A stretch of 64,000 bases of DNA from Lachnospiraceae bacterium (GCA_022845955.1 AP025576.1:3906001-3970000), one strand, 5' to 3'; shown: positions 1-8,639, counted from the stretch's first letter. Numbers and translations: made by a program. Notes: a model not told the origin generated them from the letters alone.

Positions 1-33
1 AAATACTTCCAAAATTCCTACGGCTTCTCCCAT
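1..33 (-). CDS. BMC shell protein, N-terminal fragment (runs off the window)
   Basis: Only the first 11 codons are present (MGEAVGILEVF), preceded by a strong AGGAGG ribosome binding site 6-7 bases upstream. The peptide matches the opening strand of hexameric BMC-domain shell proteins (PduA/PduT/EutM type, 'EAxGxIEVxG'). It lies 22 bp downstream of the alcohol dehydrogenase on the same strand, so it is probably the next gene of the microcompartment operon, whose remaining shell genes should lie beyond the left edge. The call rests on a short peptide plus context. Confidence 0.6.
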   Translation of the reverse strand, partial: MGEAVGILEVF

Positions 34-55
34 GGGCTTCGCCTCCTAATGCTGC

Positions 56-1267
56 TTATTGATTGATGATTGCGATCTTCAAACCGCTCATTGCCAGATT
101 GGTTTTGTGCGCCTCATTGATTTCATCCAGCGGGAAAGTATGGGTAATGAGCTTCTCAATAGGAATCCCTGCTTTCTTCGCGCTCTTTAAGAATTCAAAG
201 GTGGTGGCATAATCCCTCAGGGTATATACCCAGGATCCCACAATGGTGATTTCCTTGGAGCAGATATCAAAGTGCGGATTGATGGTGGCGTCACCGCCGT
301 TAATGAAGAATCCCAGTTCACAAAGGCCTCCGCCGTTGCGGATGAATTTGTAAATGTTTGCATGGGCGAAGGGAGAACCGGTGCACTGGAATGCAAAATC
401 TGCCAGATGTCCGTCAAACTTGGCTTCCACAGCGCCTGCAAGGGCTTCAATTCCCTTGTGATCCTTGAAATTCACCGTATCGGATGCTCCCATCTCTTTG
501 GCAAATTCCAGACGTTTTTCTTCCCCGTCCACGGCTACGATATGATTGATTCCCATCGTGCGCAGAATCGCAATACAGATCAGCCCGATAGGACCGCAGC
601 CCTGTACCACCACCCTGCTGTTAAACCGGAGGATTCCTGTAGTCTTAGCTCTTTCCACCGCATGAATCAATACGGCGCAGGGCTCAATCAGGATTCTGGA
701 ATACAAATCCAGATCGCTTACCTTAAATACGGTAGAGCCTCCGCGGATAAAAAGATAATCGGAAAACCAGCCGTTAAGATGGATATCGTCATCAGGAAGC
801 AGGCCGTAAACATCCGCGCCCCCCACGTTCTGTTTATTCAGGTCGAACATGGTAATATCCGGGTTATCTTTAAAAATCATACAGGTAACTACCTTATCCC
901 CGATTTTTAATTCATTTCCCGCGCTGTCTTTCTTTACATTCTTTCCCATCTTTACGATTTCACCGGTTCCTTCATGGCCGAGAGCCACGGGAATCAGTCC
1001 GAAGGGATCTTTTTTAAATTCGTGGGCGTCGGTTCCGCAGATACCGCAGCCTTCCACCTTAACGAGGATATCGTCATCCCCTACCTCGGGGATAGGGAAT
1101 TCCTTAATGTCATAATGCTCCAGGCTGGTAAGCATGGCAACACGGGCTGTTTTGGGGATTTCTCCCGCCGCATTTGAAGAAACGCTTTTTTCCGTGCCGG
1201 TATGTCCTTCCATACTGTTTAGGACCTGTCTTACAATCTCTTCTATATTTGTTGCATTAACGTCCAT
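56..1267 (-). CDS. Zinc-dependent alcohol dehydrogenase, microcompartment cargo
   Basis: A 403-aa medium-chain Zn alcohol dehydrogenase, expected to reduce propionaldehyde to propanol and regenerate NAD+ inside the shell. The catalytic-zinc region (GCGICGTDAHEF, GHEGTGEIV) and Rossmann motif (GCGPIG) are visible. The N-terminal 20 residues (VNATNIEEIVRQVLNSM) form an amphipathic helix followed by a Ser/Thr/Asn-rich linker, the layout of an encapsulation peptide. I start at ATG 1267 because a GGAAAGG site sits just upstream and the helix begins there; a longer reading to 1315 has no such site. Many Pdu-type compartments use an iron alcohol dehydrogenase (PduQ) for this step, so a Zn enzyme is notable. 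The substrate is inferred from context. Confidence 0.85.
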   Translation of the reverse strand: MDVNATNIEEIVRQVLNSMEGHTGTEKSVSSNAAGEIPKTARVAMLTSLEHYDIKEFPIPEVGDDDILVKVEGCGICGTDAHEFKKDPFGLIPVALGHEGTGEIVKMGKNVKKDSAGNELKIGDKVVTCMIFKDNPDITMFDLNKQNVGGADVYGLLPDDDIHLNGWFSDYLFIRGGSTVFKVSDLDLYSRILIEPCAVLIHAVERAKTTGILRFNSRVVVQGCGPIGLICIAILRTMGINHIVAVDGEEKRLEFAKEMGASDTVNFKDHKGIEALAGAVEAKFDGHLADFAFQCTGSPFAHANIYKFIRNGGGLCELGFFINGGDATINPHFDICSKEITIVGSWVYTLRDYATTFEFLKSAKKAGIPIEKLITHTFPLDEINEAHKTNLAMSGLKIAIINQ

Positions 1268-1333
1268 TTTCTTTTCCTTTCCTGCCTTCCGCCGTCCATG
1301 CCTCTTTTCCGGCATGCCTGCACGTTCTGCTCT

Positions 1334-2725
1334 TTAACGGATGCAAAGACTGTCCGACATGACACATCTTCTTCTCTTGGTGAAGGTGCTTGCACTTGTC
1401 AGGCCTTCACCGGTCCTGCTGGCAATAGTGAAGGTACAGAAGCCTTCTCCACCGAAACCCAAAGCCGCATAGGAAGGTGCATTCTTAACCAGGATAGCCG
1501 TGTCAATTGCCCTGGCATACTTGGTGATGTTATCCACATTCTTGGAATGGATATGGGCGGAATGCCGGTTGCCGTGCTCCAGCCAGACAGCCTTCTCCAC
1601 CGCATCGTCAAAATCCTTTGCCCTTACCAGCCCCAGAATAGGCATCATCAGTTCTTCCGCAATCAGCGGGTGTTCTTTTTCCCCTTCAAATACGATACAG
1701 CGGATATTTTCCTGTGCCTGAATGCCGATCATGGAAAGAAGTGTCCTCGCGTCCCTTCCCACGCATTTCCGGTTCAGGCCCTTAGGGGTCAACACCGTGG
1801 CGGTGAGCTTCTCCTGTTCCTCTTTGGAAATCAGGTAACAGCCCTGCTCGCTGATCATGTAATCCATCAGTTCATCGGCCACGCTGTCCACAGCAACGAT
1901 TTCCTTCTCGGCAATACAGGGGAGATTATTATCAAAGGTACAGCCGTTTACAATGTCTGCCGCCGCTTTTCTCACATCTGCAGTCTCATCCACCAATGCG
2001 GGAGGATTTCCCGCTCCGGCGCCGATTCCCCTTTTTCCGGAGGAAAGGACGGCGGTAACCACACCCGGCCCTCCTGTCGCGGCAATCAGCGGAATATCCT
2101 TATGCTTCATCATAATATTGCTGGTTTCCAGTGTGGGCCTGCTGACCGTACAGGCCACATTGTCCGGCCCGCCCGCCTCTATCGAGGCTTCATTCACCAT
2201 ATTAATGGCGAATATGGAGGTTTTGATAGCCTGAGGGTGGGGGTTGAATACCACCGTATTTCCCGCAGCTATCATCCCCATGCAGTTGCACAGGACGGTT
2301 TCACTGGGATTGGTGCAGGGTGTGATGGCGCCGATAACACCGAAAGGCCCCATTTCAATCAGGGTAAGCCCTCTGTCTCCCGACCAGGCTGTCGTTGTAA
2401 TATCTTCCGTTCCGGGCGTTTTGTCCGCCAGGAGATGATGCTTTAAAATCTTGTCGCCCACGTTGCCCATGCCGGTTTCTTCCACACCCATACGGGCAAG
2501 GATTTCCGCGTTCTCGTGGGTCTTTCTGCGGATATTGGAAACAATCTGCTCACGCTGGTCCATGGTCATGTGGCGAACCTTCGTTTCCGCTTCCTTCGCC
2601 GCTTCAATGGCCTGGTTCATATCCGTGAACACGCCGTGCTGCGCTGTCCCGGCATTACCGGAAAGCTGCATCCTGGCAACCACTTCCTTTACAATATCCT
2701 GTACCATGCTCTCACTTACAGGCAC
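1334..2725 (-). CDS. CoA-acylating aldehyde dehydrogenase (PduP/EutE type)
   Basis: A 463-aa CoA-dependent aldehyde dehydrogenase that should convert propionaldehyde to propionyl-CoA with NAD+. The catalytic cysteine lies in FDNNLPC, typical of PduP/EutE, and the substrate-binding TPCTNPSETV segment is present. The N-terminus (PVSESMVQDIVKEVVARMQL) is a classic encapsulation helix followed by a Gly/Ala-rich linker. The start is GTG at 2725 with AAAGGAGG eight bases upstream, and it overlaps the end of the GlcG-like gene by 10 bp, indicating translational coupling. It is the oxidising arm of the aldehyde dismutation, with the downstream Zn alcohol dehydrogenase as the reducing arm. Length fits the family. 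Confidence 0.93.
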   Translation of the reverse strand: MPVSESMVQDIVKEVVARMQLSGNAGTAQHGVFTDMNQAIEAAKEAETKVRHMTMDQREQIVSNIRRKTHENAEILARMGVEETGMGNVGDKILKHHLLADKTPGTEDITTTAWSGDRGLTLIEMGPFGVIGAITPCTNPSETVLCNCMGMIAAGNTVVFNPHPQAIKTSIFAINMVNEASIEAGGPDNVACTVSRPTLETSNIMMKHKDIPLIAATGGPGVVTAVLSSGKRGIGAGAGNPPALVDETADVRKAAADIVNGCTFDNNLPCIAEKEIVAVDSVADELMDYMISEQGCYLISKEEQEKLTATVLTPKGLNRKCVGRDARTLLSMIGIQAQENIRCIVFEGEKEHPLIAEELMMPILGLVRAKDFDDAVEKAVWLEHGNRHSAHIHSKNVDNITKYARAIDTAILVKNAPSYAALGFGGEGFCTFTIASRTGEGLTSASTFTKRRRCVMSDSLCIR

Positions 2726-3183
2726 GAGATTACCTCCTTTAACAAGGACGCTCCGTAAGCCGCAAGGGCGGTGTCCTGTTCGGCTGTTCCGCCGCTGACG
2801 CCCAGAGCTCCTATTATTTTACCTTCATAGATAAGCGGTTCCCCGCCGCCGAAAATCACAATCCTGCCGCCGTTGGTATACTGGATGCCGTACAGCGATT
2901 CTCCCGGCCGGGCGAGTTCCCCCAGAGCGGCCGTGGACATCTGAAAGGCCACACAGGTATAGGCCTTATTCACCGCCACATCCAGACTTCCTATGTAGGC
3001 GCCGTCCATACTGCGCACCAGCTTCGGATGTCCGGCTTCATCTGCGAGGGCGGTAACTACCCGCATTCCCCATTCCTTTGCCTTTTCCTCCACTTTAGCA
3101 GCCAACGCTTCCGCCAGCTTAAGAGACATGCCCGTCTCCTGCAGGACTCTGCGGACAGTTCTTGCAATCAGCTCTTCGTTCAT
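2716..3183 (-). CDS. GlcG/HbpS-family protein with encapsulation peptide (PduO C-domain-like)
   Basis: A 155-aa protein of the GlcG/HbpS (DUF336) family. That family occurs alone in many glycyl-radical microcompartments and as the C-terminal domain of PduO; its role is unclear, with heme or cofactor binding suggested for relatives. The N-terminal 25 residues (MNEELIARTVRRVLQET) are an amphipathic helix like those on the other cargo enzymes. The core contains the typical GALGVSGGTAEQD ending. The start ATG overlaps the aldolase stop (TAATG), and its end overlaps the aldehyde dehydrogenase start, so the three are translationally coupled. Function is inferred only at family level. Confidence 0.85.
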   Translation of the reverse strand: MNEELIARTVRRVLQETGMSLKLAEALAAKVEEKAKEWGMRVVTALADEAGHPKLVRSMDGAYIGSLDVAVNKAYTCVAFQMSTAALGELARPGESLYGIQYTNGGRIVIFGGGEPLIYEGKIIGALGVSGGTAEQDTALAAYGASLLKEVISCL

Positions 3184-3986
3184 TATTTTATCTGCTCCAT
3201 GACCTTTTTAACGATTTCAGCAACCATATCTTCGCTTACCTCTTTGGAAGCGGGTGAGGATACGGAACCGCAGCCGTTTCCGCAGTTATGGCAGTTTTTC
3301 TTCCCCTTATTCTGGCACAGATCCGCGGGATGCTTTCCGGGCAGGCCCATTTTTCTTCTGATTTCATACAGCTTCTCAATGGTTGCCTGATCGAATTCCT
3401 TCGGTCCGCCCAGCATTCTGGACTTGTACAGAAGCTCTGCATAGAACTCAACGGATTCCATCTTCATGTAAGCGGCCGTCAGGTCGGTGCTCCAGGTGAG
3501 GGCGCCGTGGCTTTCCAGCAGAACTGCATCGTAGTAAGGAAGGTATTTTTCCACATTATCGGGAATCTCCATGGTGGAAGGGGTGCCGTACTCAGCGATG
3601 GGAACACATCCCAGAGCGATAACCGCTTCCGGCATGATAGGCTGTGTCAGCGGGATGCCGGCAATAGCAAAGGAGGTTGCAAAGGTAGGATGGGCATGTA
3701 CCACCGCTCCCACATCAGGACGTTTCTGATATACACGCATGTGCATTTTAATCTCAGAGGAAGGACGGAACCCCTTGTTTGCCTGGATTACATTTCCCTG
3801 TCCATCTACCTTGCAGATAAATTCAGGTGTCATAAAACCTTTGGAAACACCGGTAGGGGTGCAAAGGAATTCATTGTCATTGAGTTTAACGGAAATGTTG
3901 CCGTCATTGGCCGCCACCATATTACGGTCATAGATTCTCTTTCCGATGTCGCACATCAATTTCTTAAGTTCATACTCGTTCTGCAT
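3183..3986 (-). CDS. Class II sugar-phosphate aldolase with C-terminal encapsulation peptide
   Basis: A 267-aa aldolase of the FucA/RhaD/adducin family. It should split L-fuculose-1-phosphate or L-rhamnulose-1-phosphate into dihydroxyacetone phosphate and lactaldehyde, the precursor of 1,2-propanediol. Visible motifs are NDGNIS, the zinc-binding HAHP, and SHGA. After the catalytic domain comes a Cys-rich linker (CQNKGKKNCHNCGNGCG) and a final amphipathic helix (SEDMVAEIVKKVMEQIK), a C-terminal encapsulation tag. I choose ATG 3986 because GGAGG lies five bases upstream. A near-consensus promoter lies 106 bp upstream of the start. Encapsulated aldolase with a glycyl radical dehydratase is the hallmark of the fucose/rhamnose type of glycyl-radical compartment. 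The Cys-rich linker could bind metal or form disulfides. Confidence 0.9.
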   Translation of the reverse strand: MQNEYELKKLMCDIGKRIYDRNMVAANDGNISVKLNDNEFLCTPTGVSKGFMTPEFICKVDGQGNVIQANKGFRPSSEIKMHMRVYQKRPDVGAVVHAHPTFATSFAIAGIPLTQPIMPEAVIALGCVPIAEYGTPSTMEIPDNVEKYLPYYDAVLLESHGALTWSTDLTAAYMKMESVEFYAELLYKSRMLGGPKEFDQATIEKLYEIRRKMGLPGKHPADLCQNKGKKNCHNCGNGCGSVSSPASKEVSEDMVAEIVKKVMEQIK

Positions 3987-4091
3987 TGTTTCCTCCATTC
4001 TGCCGTCTTCCTGCGGCGTAAAAAATATGTTTGCATCCTTGTGCAGATTCTTTATACTCTTTCTGACTGTTTTTCCTGTTGACTCGTGTTC

Positions 4092-4120
4092 ATTATAGTC
4101 CTAAATACAACACATGTCAA
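4092..4120 (-). promoter_or_regulatory. Sigma-A promoter of the aldolase half of the BMC operon
   Basis: Read on the minus strand this is TTGACA, a 17-bp spacer, then TATAAT, a perfect consensus match. It lies between the EutP-like gene and the aldolase, so the cargo genes can be transcribed independently of the dehydratase segment. Confidence 0.8.
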
Positions 4121-4155
4121 CATTTCTTATGTGGTTTTTATTTGTTTTCATGCTT

Positions 4156-4626
4156 TTATTGCTTTTTATTTTTGTTGTCTGCCGCTCTTCCTTCCGGCGC
4201 TTCTTCCCTCAGATAGGCGAGGATGTCCGGAACGCCTGTCCCTTCCGCTGAATCCACGAAAAAAATCTTTTTACAGCCGGAAAGCCGGAGCCATCTGGCG
4301 GAGCGTTCCGGATCCGCTTTCGGCGCATTGATCTGGGTGACTATCCCCACCACTTCCCGGTTCACCATGCAGGTAATATTGGGCGGATACAAAGAATAAG
4401 GCTCCGTAGCGGAAAGAAGAAGTCCCACCACATCCGCTTCATAGGAATACAGGGCCAGGGCATATCCCAGCTCATGGGTCTGGGCATATTCTCCCGGGGT
4501 ATCTATAATGCACTCAAAGTAGTTCACATACTGGGTTTTGTGATATTTGATTTCTTCCCCCTTCAGCGCCTGTGTCAGGGTCGTTTTCCCCGCACCGCTC
4601 CTGCCGATAAGAATTATCTTTTTCAT
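4156..4626 (-). CDS. eutP: EutP/PduV-family small GTPase-like protein
   Basis: A 156-aa P-loop protein of the EutP/PduV family, which accompanies many microcompartments. Relatives have been linked to compartment positioning or acetate-kinase-like activity, so the exact role is open. Walker A is GRSGAGKTT near the N-terminus, the switch region carries DTPGEY, and the nucleotide-recognition segment resembles TQIN. Its ATG overlaps the stop of the shell gene upstream (ATGA-type overlap), so it is coupled to it. The tail is rich in charged residues. It is followed by about 170 bp that hold the aldolase promoter. Confidence 0.88.
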   Translation of the reverse strand: MKKIILIGRSGAGKTTLTQALKGEEIKYHKTQYVNYFECIIDTPGEYAQTHELGYALALYSYEADVVGLLLSATEPYSLYPPNITCMVNREVVGIVTQINAPKADPERSARWLRLSGCKKIFFVDSAEGTGVPDILAYLREEAPEGRAADNKNKKQ

Positions 4627-4997
4627 GTTCTTGTTATGCCGCAGACTTCATACCCCAGTTTGCCCGCCGTATACTCCAGGACGGCCAGCGTCCCGGCCTC
4701 CACCTGTGACACTGTCCCCGTTACAATCAAGGAGCCGCTGAAGCGGTCCACAAACCCCAGGGACACGCCGGCGGACTTGATGGCGATATCAGCCATGATA
4801 ATCGCTGTTTCTGCAGGAGTTACGGTCATGATTCCGATCGCCGCCCGGTTCAGCTCCACCCTCGGATCCAGTCCCAGCTTCTCATACAGTTCCCCGTCGG
4901 GGCTGGCAATTATATGGGCCAGTGTAATCTGTTTACCGGGTACAAGCTCCTGGACAATTCTTTGTTTTTTTTCCGGATTATAGTTTTCCAATTCCAT
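4623..4997 (-). CDS. PduU/EutS-type circularly permuted BMC shell protein
   Basis: A 124-aa shell protein with a circularly permuted BMC fold. The N-terminal segment (KQRIVQELVPGKQITLAHIIA) is the beta-barrel-forming start typical of PduU and EutS, followed by PAETAIIMADIAIKSAGV, the pore-helix region, and GSLIVTGTVSQVEAG. It should form a hexameric facet of the compartment. It lies 12 bp downstream of the activase and overlaps the EutP-like gene by 4 bp. It is the only complete shell gene in the window; the hexamer fragment at the left edge suggests more beyond. Confidence 0.92.
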   Translation of the reverse strand: MELENYNPEKKQRIVQELVPGKQITLAHIIASPDGELYEKLGLDPRVELNRAAIGIMTVTPAETAIIMADIAIKSAGVSLGFVDRFSGSLIVTGTVSQVEAGTLAVLEYTAGKLGYEVCGITRT

Positions 4998-5009
4998 TCT
5001 TCCTGCCTT

Positions 5010-5801
5010 TCAGCCGCCGATGCGGCAGTCCAGACTGCTCACACGTTCCACAGCCCGTTTCAGGTTTTCCATATGTTCGGCCGTGGGCGGCAGGATATCT
5101 TTCATCCGGTATTCCCGGCCCAATCCGTCATATTTATCCTGCCCCAGCCGGTGATAAGGAAGCAGGTGAATACGTTTCACTCCCGGAAGGGCATCCGAAA
5201 ACCTTGCGATATCTTCGATTTCTTTTTCCGTGTCATTAAATGTTGGGATAACCGGCACCCGGATAATCAGCTCCGTTTTCCCGCCCTGTGCAATTTTGCG
5301 GGCATTTTCCAGCATCAGTTCATTACCTTTTCCGGTAAATTCCTTATGCTTGCCGCTGTCCGTATGCTTGATGTCCATCAGGTACTGATCCAGCCAGGGA
5401 AGAAGCTTGTCAATGGTTTCCATAGGCGCACAGGCCATACTCTCCATTGCAGTGTTGATTCCTTCTTCCTTTGCCGCCCGCAGCAGCGCCGCCGCGAAGT
5501 CCGCCTGGCACAGGCTTTCTCCTCCGGAAAGAGTAAGTCCGCCCCCGGAACGTCTGTAATAAGGGCGATCCTTTACCACTGTTTCCATCACCCTGCGGAC
5601 CGTAACGTCCTCACCGATTATTTTGGGTTTGCCCTGTACCAGCATTGTCTGTATCCCGTATTCCTGGGATTCCGGATTGCAGCACCACCGGCACCGCAGA
5701 ACACAGCCCTTCAGGAATACAATCGTGCGGATCCCTCTGCCGTCGTGGATGGAATAACGTTGTATGTCAAAAATACGGCCTGTTGTATCAAGGTAATCCA
5801 T
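5010..5801 (-). CDS. Glycyl radical enzyme activase (radical SAM), compact form
   Basis: A 263-aa radical SAM activase that installs the glycyl radical on the adjacent dehydratase. The SAM-cluster cysteines are C33, C37 and C40 in KGCVLRCRWCCNPES; the GGE motif appears as LTLSGGES. Activases of glycerol dehydratase and choline lyase usually carry an insert with two extra [4Fe-4S] clusters between the SAM motif and the GGE motif. Here that stretch is short and has no CxxC pairs, so the protein resembles pyruvate formate-lyase activase in size. The start is ATG 5801, with AGAGGAAAG upstream; an in-frame extension to 5891 runs into the palindromic intergenic element and has no such site. Confidence 0.92.
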   Translation of the reverse strand: MDYLDTTGRIFDIQRYSIHDGRGIRTIVFLKGCVLRCRWCCNPESQEYGIQTMLVQGKPKIIGEDVTVRRVMETVVKDRPYYRRSGGGLTLSGGESLCQADFAAALLRAAKEEGINTAMESMACAPMETIDKLLPWLDQYLMDIKHTDSGKHKEFTGKGNELMLENARKIAQGGKTELIIRVPVIPTFNDTEKEIEDIARFSDALPGVKRIHLLPYHRLGQDKYDGLGREYRMKDILPPTAEHMENLKRAVERVSSLDCRIGG

Positions 5802-5896
5802 TTTTTCTTTCCTCTCTTCCTGCTGCTGTATGCAGCCTGCAGGCCGCATACAGCAGTGCGTTTGAACATAAGGATGCGCAGAGCGCGGCATCGTGG

Positions 5897-5948
5897 GTTA
5901 CTGTTCACTCAGTACTGTGCATTTACCGGGCACGGAGCGAACAGTAAC
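5897..5948. repeat. Intergenic palindromic element, copy A
   Basis: Outer arms GTTACTGTTC and GAACAGTAAC are perfect inverted repeats enclosing an inner GTGC...GCAC hairpin with the core gcatttac. The complementary core (GTAAATGC followed by a purine and CAG) recurs near 41023 and 58291. It lies between the dehydratase and the activase and could also act as an mRNA processing or stability hairpin. Confidence 0.55.
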
Positions 5949-5966
5949 ATCCGTTGTTTCCCGTCA

Positions 5967-8495
5967 TCAGAAGCCCTGCTGTGTCCTGCGGATGATATCA
6001 TCCTGCAGGGACCGGGATAAGGTGGTAAAGAGGGCGCTGTAGCCGGCCACACGGACTACCAGGTGCTGGTATTTTTCCGGATATTTCTGGGCATCCAGCA
6101 GCGTATTCCTGTCCACCACATTGAACTGCATATGGCTTCCCTTCTGATCAAAATAGGAACGGATTAAAGCCACAAAATTATTCAGCCCCTCATCCCCGCT
6201 CAACGCCGAAGGATGGAACTTCTGGTTCAGCAGGGTTCCGTTGGAGGCAATGCCGTGATCCAGCTTGGAAACGGAGTTGGCCGTCGCCGTGGGACCGTTT
6301 ATATCCCTGCCTGCCGTAGGGGAAACCCCGTCCGCAACAGGCGTATGGGCAAGACGTCCGTCCGGCGTTGCGCCGGTCTGCGCTCCCAGAGGAACATTGG
6401 CGGATACCGGGTACAGGCCGGCCTGGAAAATTCCGCCTCTGGGGTTTCTGTAGTTCTGGAGAGGTTTTGTATAGGTATAAGCCACCTCTCTGGCAAACAT
6501 ATCCACCTCTTCGATATCATTGCCGTATTTGGGAACCTCTTCTATCATGGCGAGCAGCCTTTCACAAAGCTCCTTGTCCTTATCCGGGATTTCCGTATCC
6601 ATAATTCCTTTGACAATACCGGCAATCTGGGCCTGGCTGGGCTGCTGCCCTGCCTTTACAAGCTCTTTTATGATTTCCTTCGTCATTTCCTGGACCGTGA
6701 TAGCATCAAAACCCTTTCCGAAATTCAGGGCGAGAGCCTTCTTGTATTCCGAAAGGGTCACTTTCTTTTCTTCAAATACCAGCTTCCGGATGGCGTACAG
6801 GGAATCCGCCACATTGGCAATTCCGAAGCCCTGAGGCCCGGTAAAGTTATAGACGGCGCCGCCCTCCTGGACGGTTTTCCCTCTCTTCATGCAATCGTCC
6901 ACCATGCTGGAAAGGAAAGGCAGCGGACAGCGGTCCGCATGGGCGGTGTCGATGGCATTGTCCGCATTTACCAGCAGGCTGATGCAATATTCCATCTGTT
7001 TCTTATAGGCTTCATAAAATTCTTCAAAGGTGCCCATCTGTTCCACGGTTCCCGTGGCAGGCCCTATCTGTTCTCCCTTATCCTTTCCGTTGGAGAAAAC
7101 AAGCTCCAGCGGACGGCACATATTGAAAAACGCCGCGTCATGCCAGCCTTCGGTCTTGCCGGCCTTCTGGGGTTCCACACAGCCGATGATATTATAGGTC
7201 CTTGCATCCTCCAGAGTCAGCCCGCGGTTCATCAGGGAAGGGATAATCACCTCATCATTGTAATAGGCGGGAAGCCCGATTCCGGTTCTGGTCAGCCTGG
7301 CCGCCTCTACCATAAGCTCATGAGGGGTACCGTTCCATACCCGGACAGACAGAGAGGGCTGCGGAAGGAATACATGGGCGGATGCCCAGATGCACAGGAA
7401 AGACAGGTCGTTGGTGACATCTTCCCCATTCTCATTCTGTCCGCCTACAATCAGATTCTGGAACAGGCTGTAGCCGGCAAACCCTTCCGCACTGGCCGCA
7501 TCCCTTGCTTTGTTCAGATCATTCAGTTTCACCCAGATACAGTCAACCAGTTCCTGCGCTTCGTCCCTTGTTATCTTTCCCGCTTCCATGTCCTTTTGGT
7601 AAAAAGGATACATATACTGGTCAAAACGTCCCGGAGAAATGGAATGTCCGCTGGATTCCATCTGCAGCAGCTGCTGGATGAACCAAAAGCTCTGGCAGGC
7701 CTCGTGGAAGCTGCGTGCCCCTTTGGCAGGAACCCTTTCACAGTTGGAGGCGATCTGCAGAAGTTCTTCTTTCCTGGTTCTGTCCGTACAGGAATCGGCT
7801 TCCTGCCTGGCAAGGGCGGCATAACGTCCCGCGTAACCGATTACGGCGGCACAACTCATGATTACGGCCTCCAGGAAACAGTGCTTCCTGGCATAGTCCC
7901 CATCTCCCACATTACAGCCTGCCAGCTCCTGCGCCGCTTCTTTTATGATGCCTTCCAGCCCGATTTCCAGCACCTTTTCATATTGGACGGTTACATGTCC
8001 CACACCGTTATAGAAATAGTTGCCCGGCGTGAAGATATTATGTTCAATTGCCGCGGCGGCTTCCGGCGCCATATAGGAGAGGGCGAGTTCACTTGTTGTC
8101 TTCCCCTTCCAGTATTTATGTACTTCCCGCAGTTTTTTCCTGGTATCCTCGGAAATGGAAAAAGGATCCGCGCTTCTTTTTTCAATCGTGTCGAATTCCG
8201 CTTCCAGCCATTCATAAGAAAATTCAGGAAAGGTCTGGCAGCCTCTGGGCGCTTTGGTAGAGCTTCCTACAATAAGCTCCTCCTCACGGATAGTGATGGG
8301 GATATGGGCAAGAATATGGGCAAAGGCCCTGGCCCTTCGCATAATAATAGGTTCGCCCTCTGTTTCCCTGTAGCTTTCCGTCAGCAGTACCGCCCTGTCC
8401 GGTTCGATTTCCGGCATGTTACGGTACAGGTTTTCAACCAGCCTGGTAATACGTTCCGATTTGGCTGTGGGATCGGTGTTGAATTTACTGCTCAT
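5967..8495 (-). CDS. Glycyl radical diol dehydratase (B12-independent propanediol dehydratase type)
   Basis: An 842-aa glycyl radical enzyme predicted to dehydrate 1,2-propanediol to propionaldehyde inside the compartment. The thiyl cysteine and general base lie in GCVEP (C439, E441), and the glycyl radical is Gly818 in RVAGYSA, 24 residues from the C-terminus. The segment HSISPGRFDQYMYPFY matches diol/glycerol dehydratase members rather than pyruvate formate-lyase. I start at ATG 8495 with GGAGG ten bases upstream; the open frame extends to 8567 without a good site. I see no added encapsulation helix at the N-terminus, unlike the cargo enzymes. Neighbouring activase and lactaldehyde-forming aldolase support propanediol over glycerol or choline as substrate, but this is inference. 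Confidence 0.9.
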   Translation of the reverse strand: MSSKFNTDPTAKSERITRLVENLYRNMPEIEPDRAVLLTESYRETEGEPIIMRRARAFAHILAHIPITIREEELIVGSSTKAPRGCQTFPEFSYEWLEAEFDTIEKRSADPFSISEDTRKKLREVHKYWKGKTTSELALSYMAPEAAAAIEHNIFTPGNYFYNGVGHVTVQYEKVLEIGLEGIIKEAAQELAGCNVGDGDYARKHCFLEAVIMSCAAVIGYAGRYAALARQEADSCTDRTRKEELLQIASNCERVPAKGARSFHEACQSFWFIQQLLQMESSGHSISPGRFDQYMYPFYQKDMEAGKITRDEAQELVDCIWVKLNDLNKARDAASAEGFAGYSLFQNLIVGGQNENGEDVTNDLSFLCIWASAHVFLPQPSLSVRVWNGTPHELMVEAARLTRTGIGLPAYYNDEVIIPSLMNRGLTLEDARTYNIIGCVEPQKAGKTEGWHDAAFFNMCRPLELVFSNGKDKGEQIGPATGTVEQMGTFEEFYEAYKKQMEYCISLLVNADNAIDTAHADRCPLPFLSSMVDDCMKRGKTVQEGGAVYNFTGPQGFGIANVADSLYAIRKLVFEEKKVTLSEYKKALALNFGKGFDAITVQEMTKEIIKELVKAGQQPSQAQIAGIVKGIMDTEIPDKDKELCERLLAMIEEVPKYGNDIEEVDMFAREVAYTYTKPLQNYRNPRGGIFQAGLYPVSANVPLGAQTGATPDGRLAHTPVADGVSPTAGRDINGPTATANSVSKLDHGIASNGTLLNQKFHPSALSGDEGLNNFVALIRSYFDQKGSHMQFNVVDRNTLLDAQKYPEKYQHLVVRVAGYSALFTTLSRSLQDDIIRRTQQGF

Positions 8496-8639
8496 CCTGC
8501 GTTTTCCTCCATAGTTCTCTTCCGGTAAGCTGTTCTGTAAAAAAGACACGGTTTTCCCGGAAGGCATGATATCTGCTGCGTATTGTTATTTATGTTGTTT
8601 TGCATAATCAGGCGTCCATTTGTGTGGTTTTCCATAATT

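Noticed and set aside
5967-8495. Choline trimethylamine-lyase or pyruvate formate-lyase identity for the glycyl radical enzyme.
   Set aside because: The diol-dehydratase-like HSISPGRFDQY segment and the encapsulated FucA/RhaD-type aldolase point to propanediol; no choline-specific companion gene is visible.
6213-8528. Long plus-strand open frame (771 codons) opposite the glycyl radical enzyme.
   Set aside because: The minus strand encodes all catalytic motifs of a known family; the plus-strand product is compositionally odd and has no start signals. The same applies to long frames opposite the GGDEF-EAL (21680-23806), serine hydrolase (15360-16676) and helicase (26573-28675) genes.
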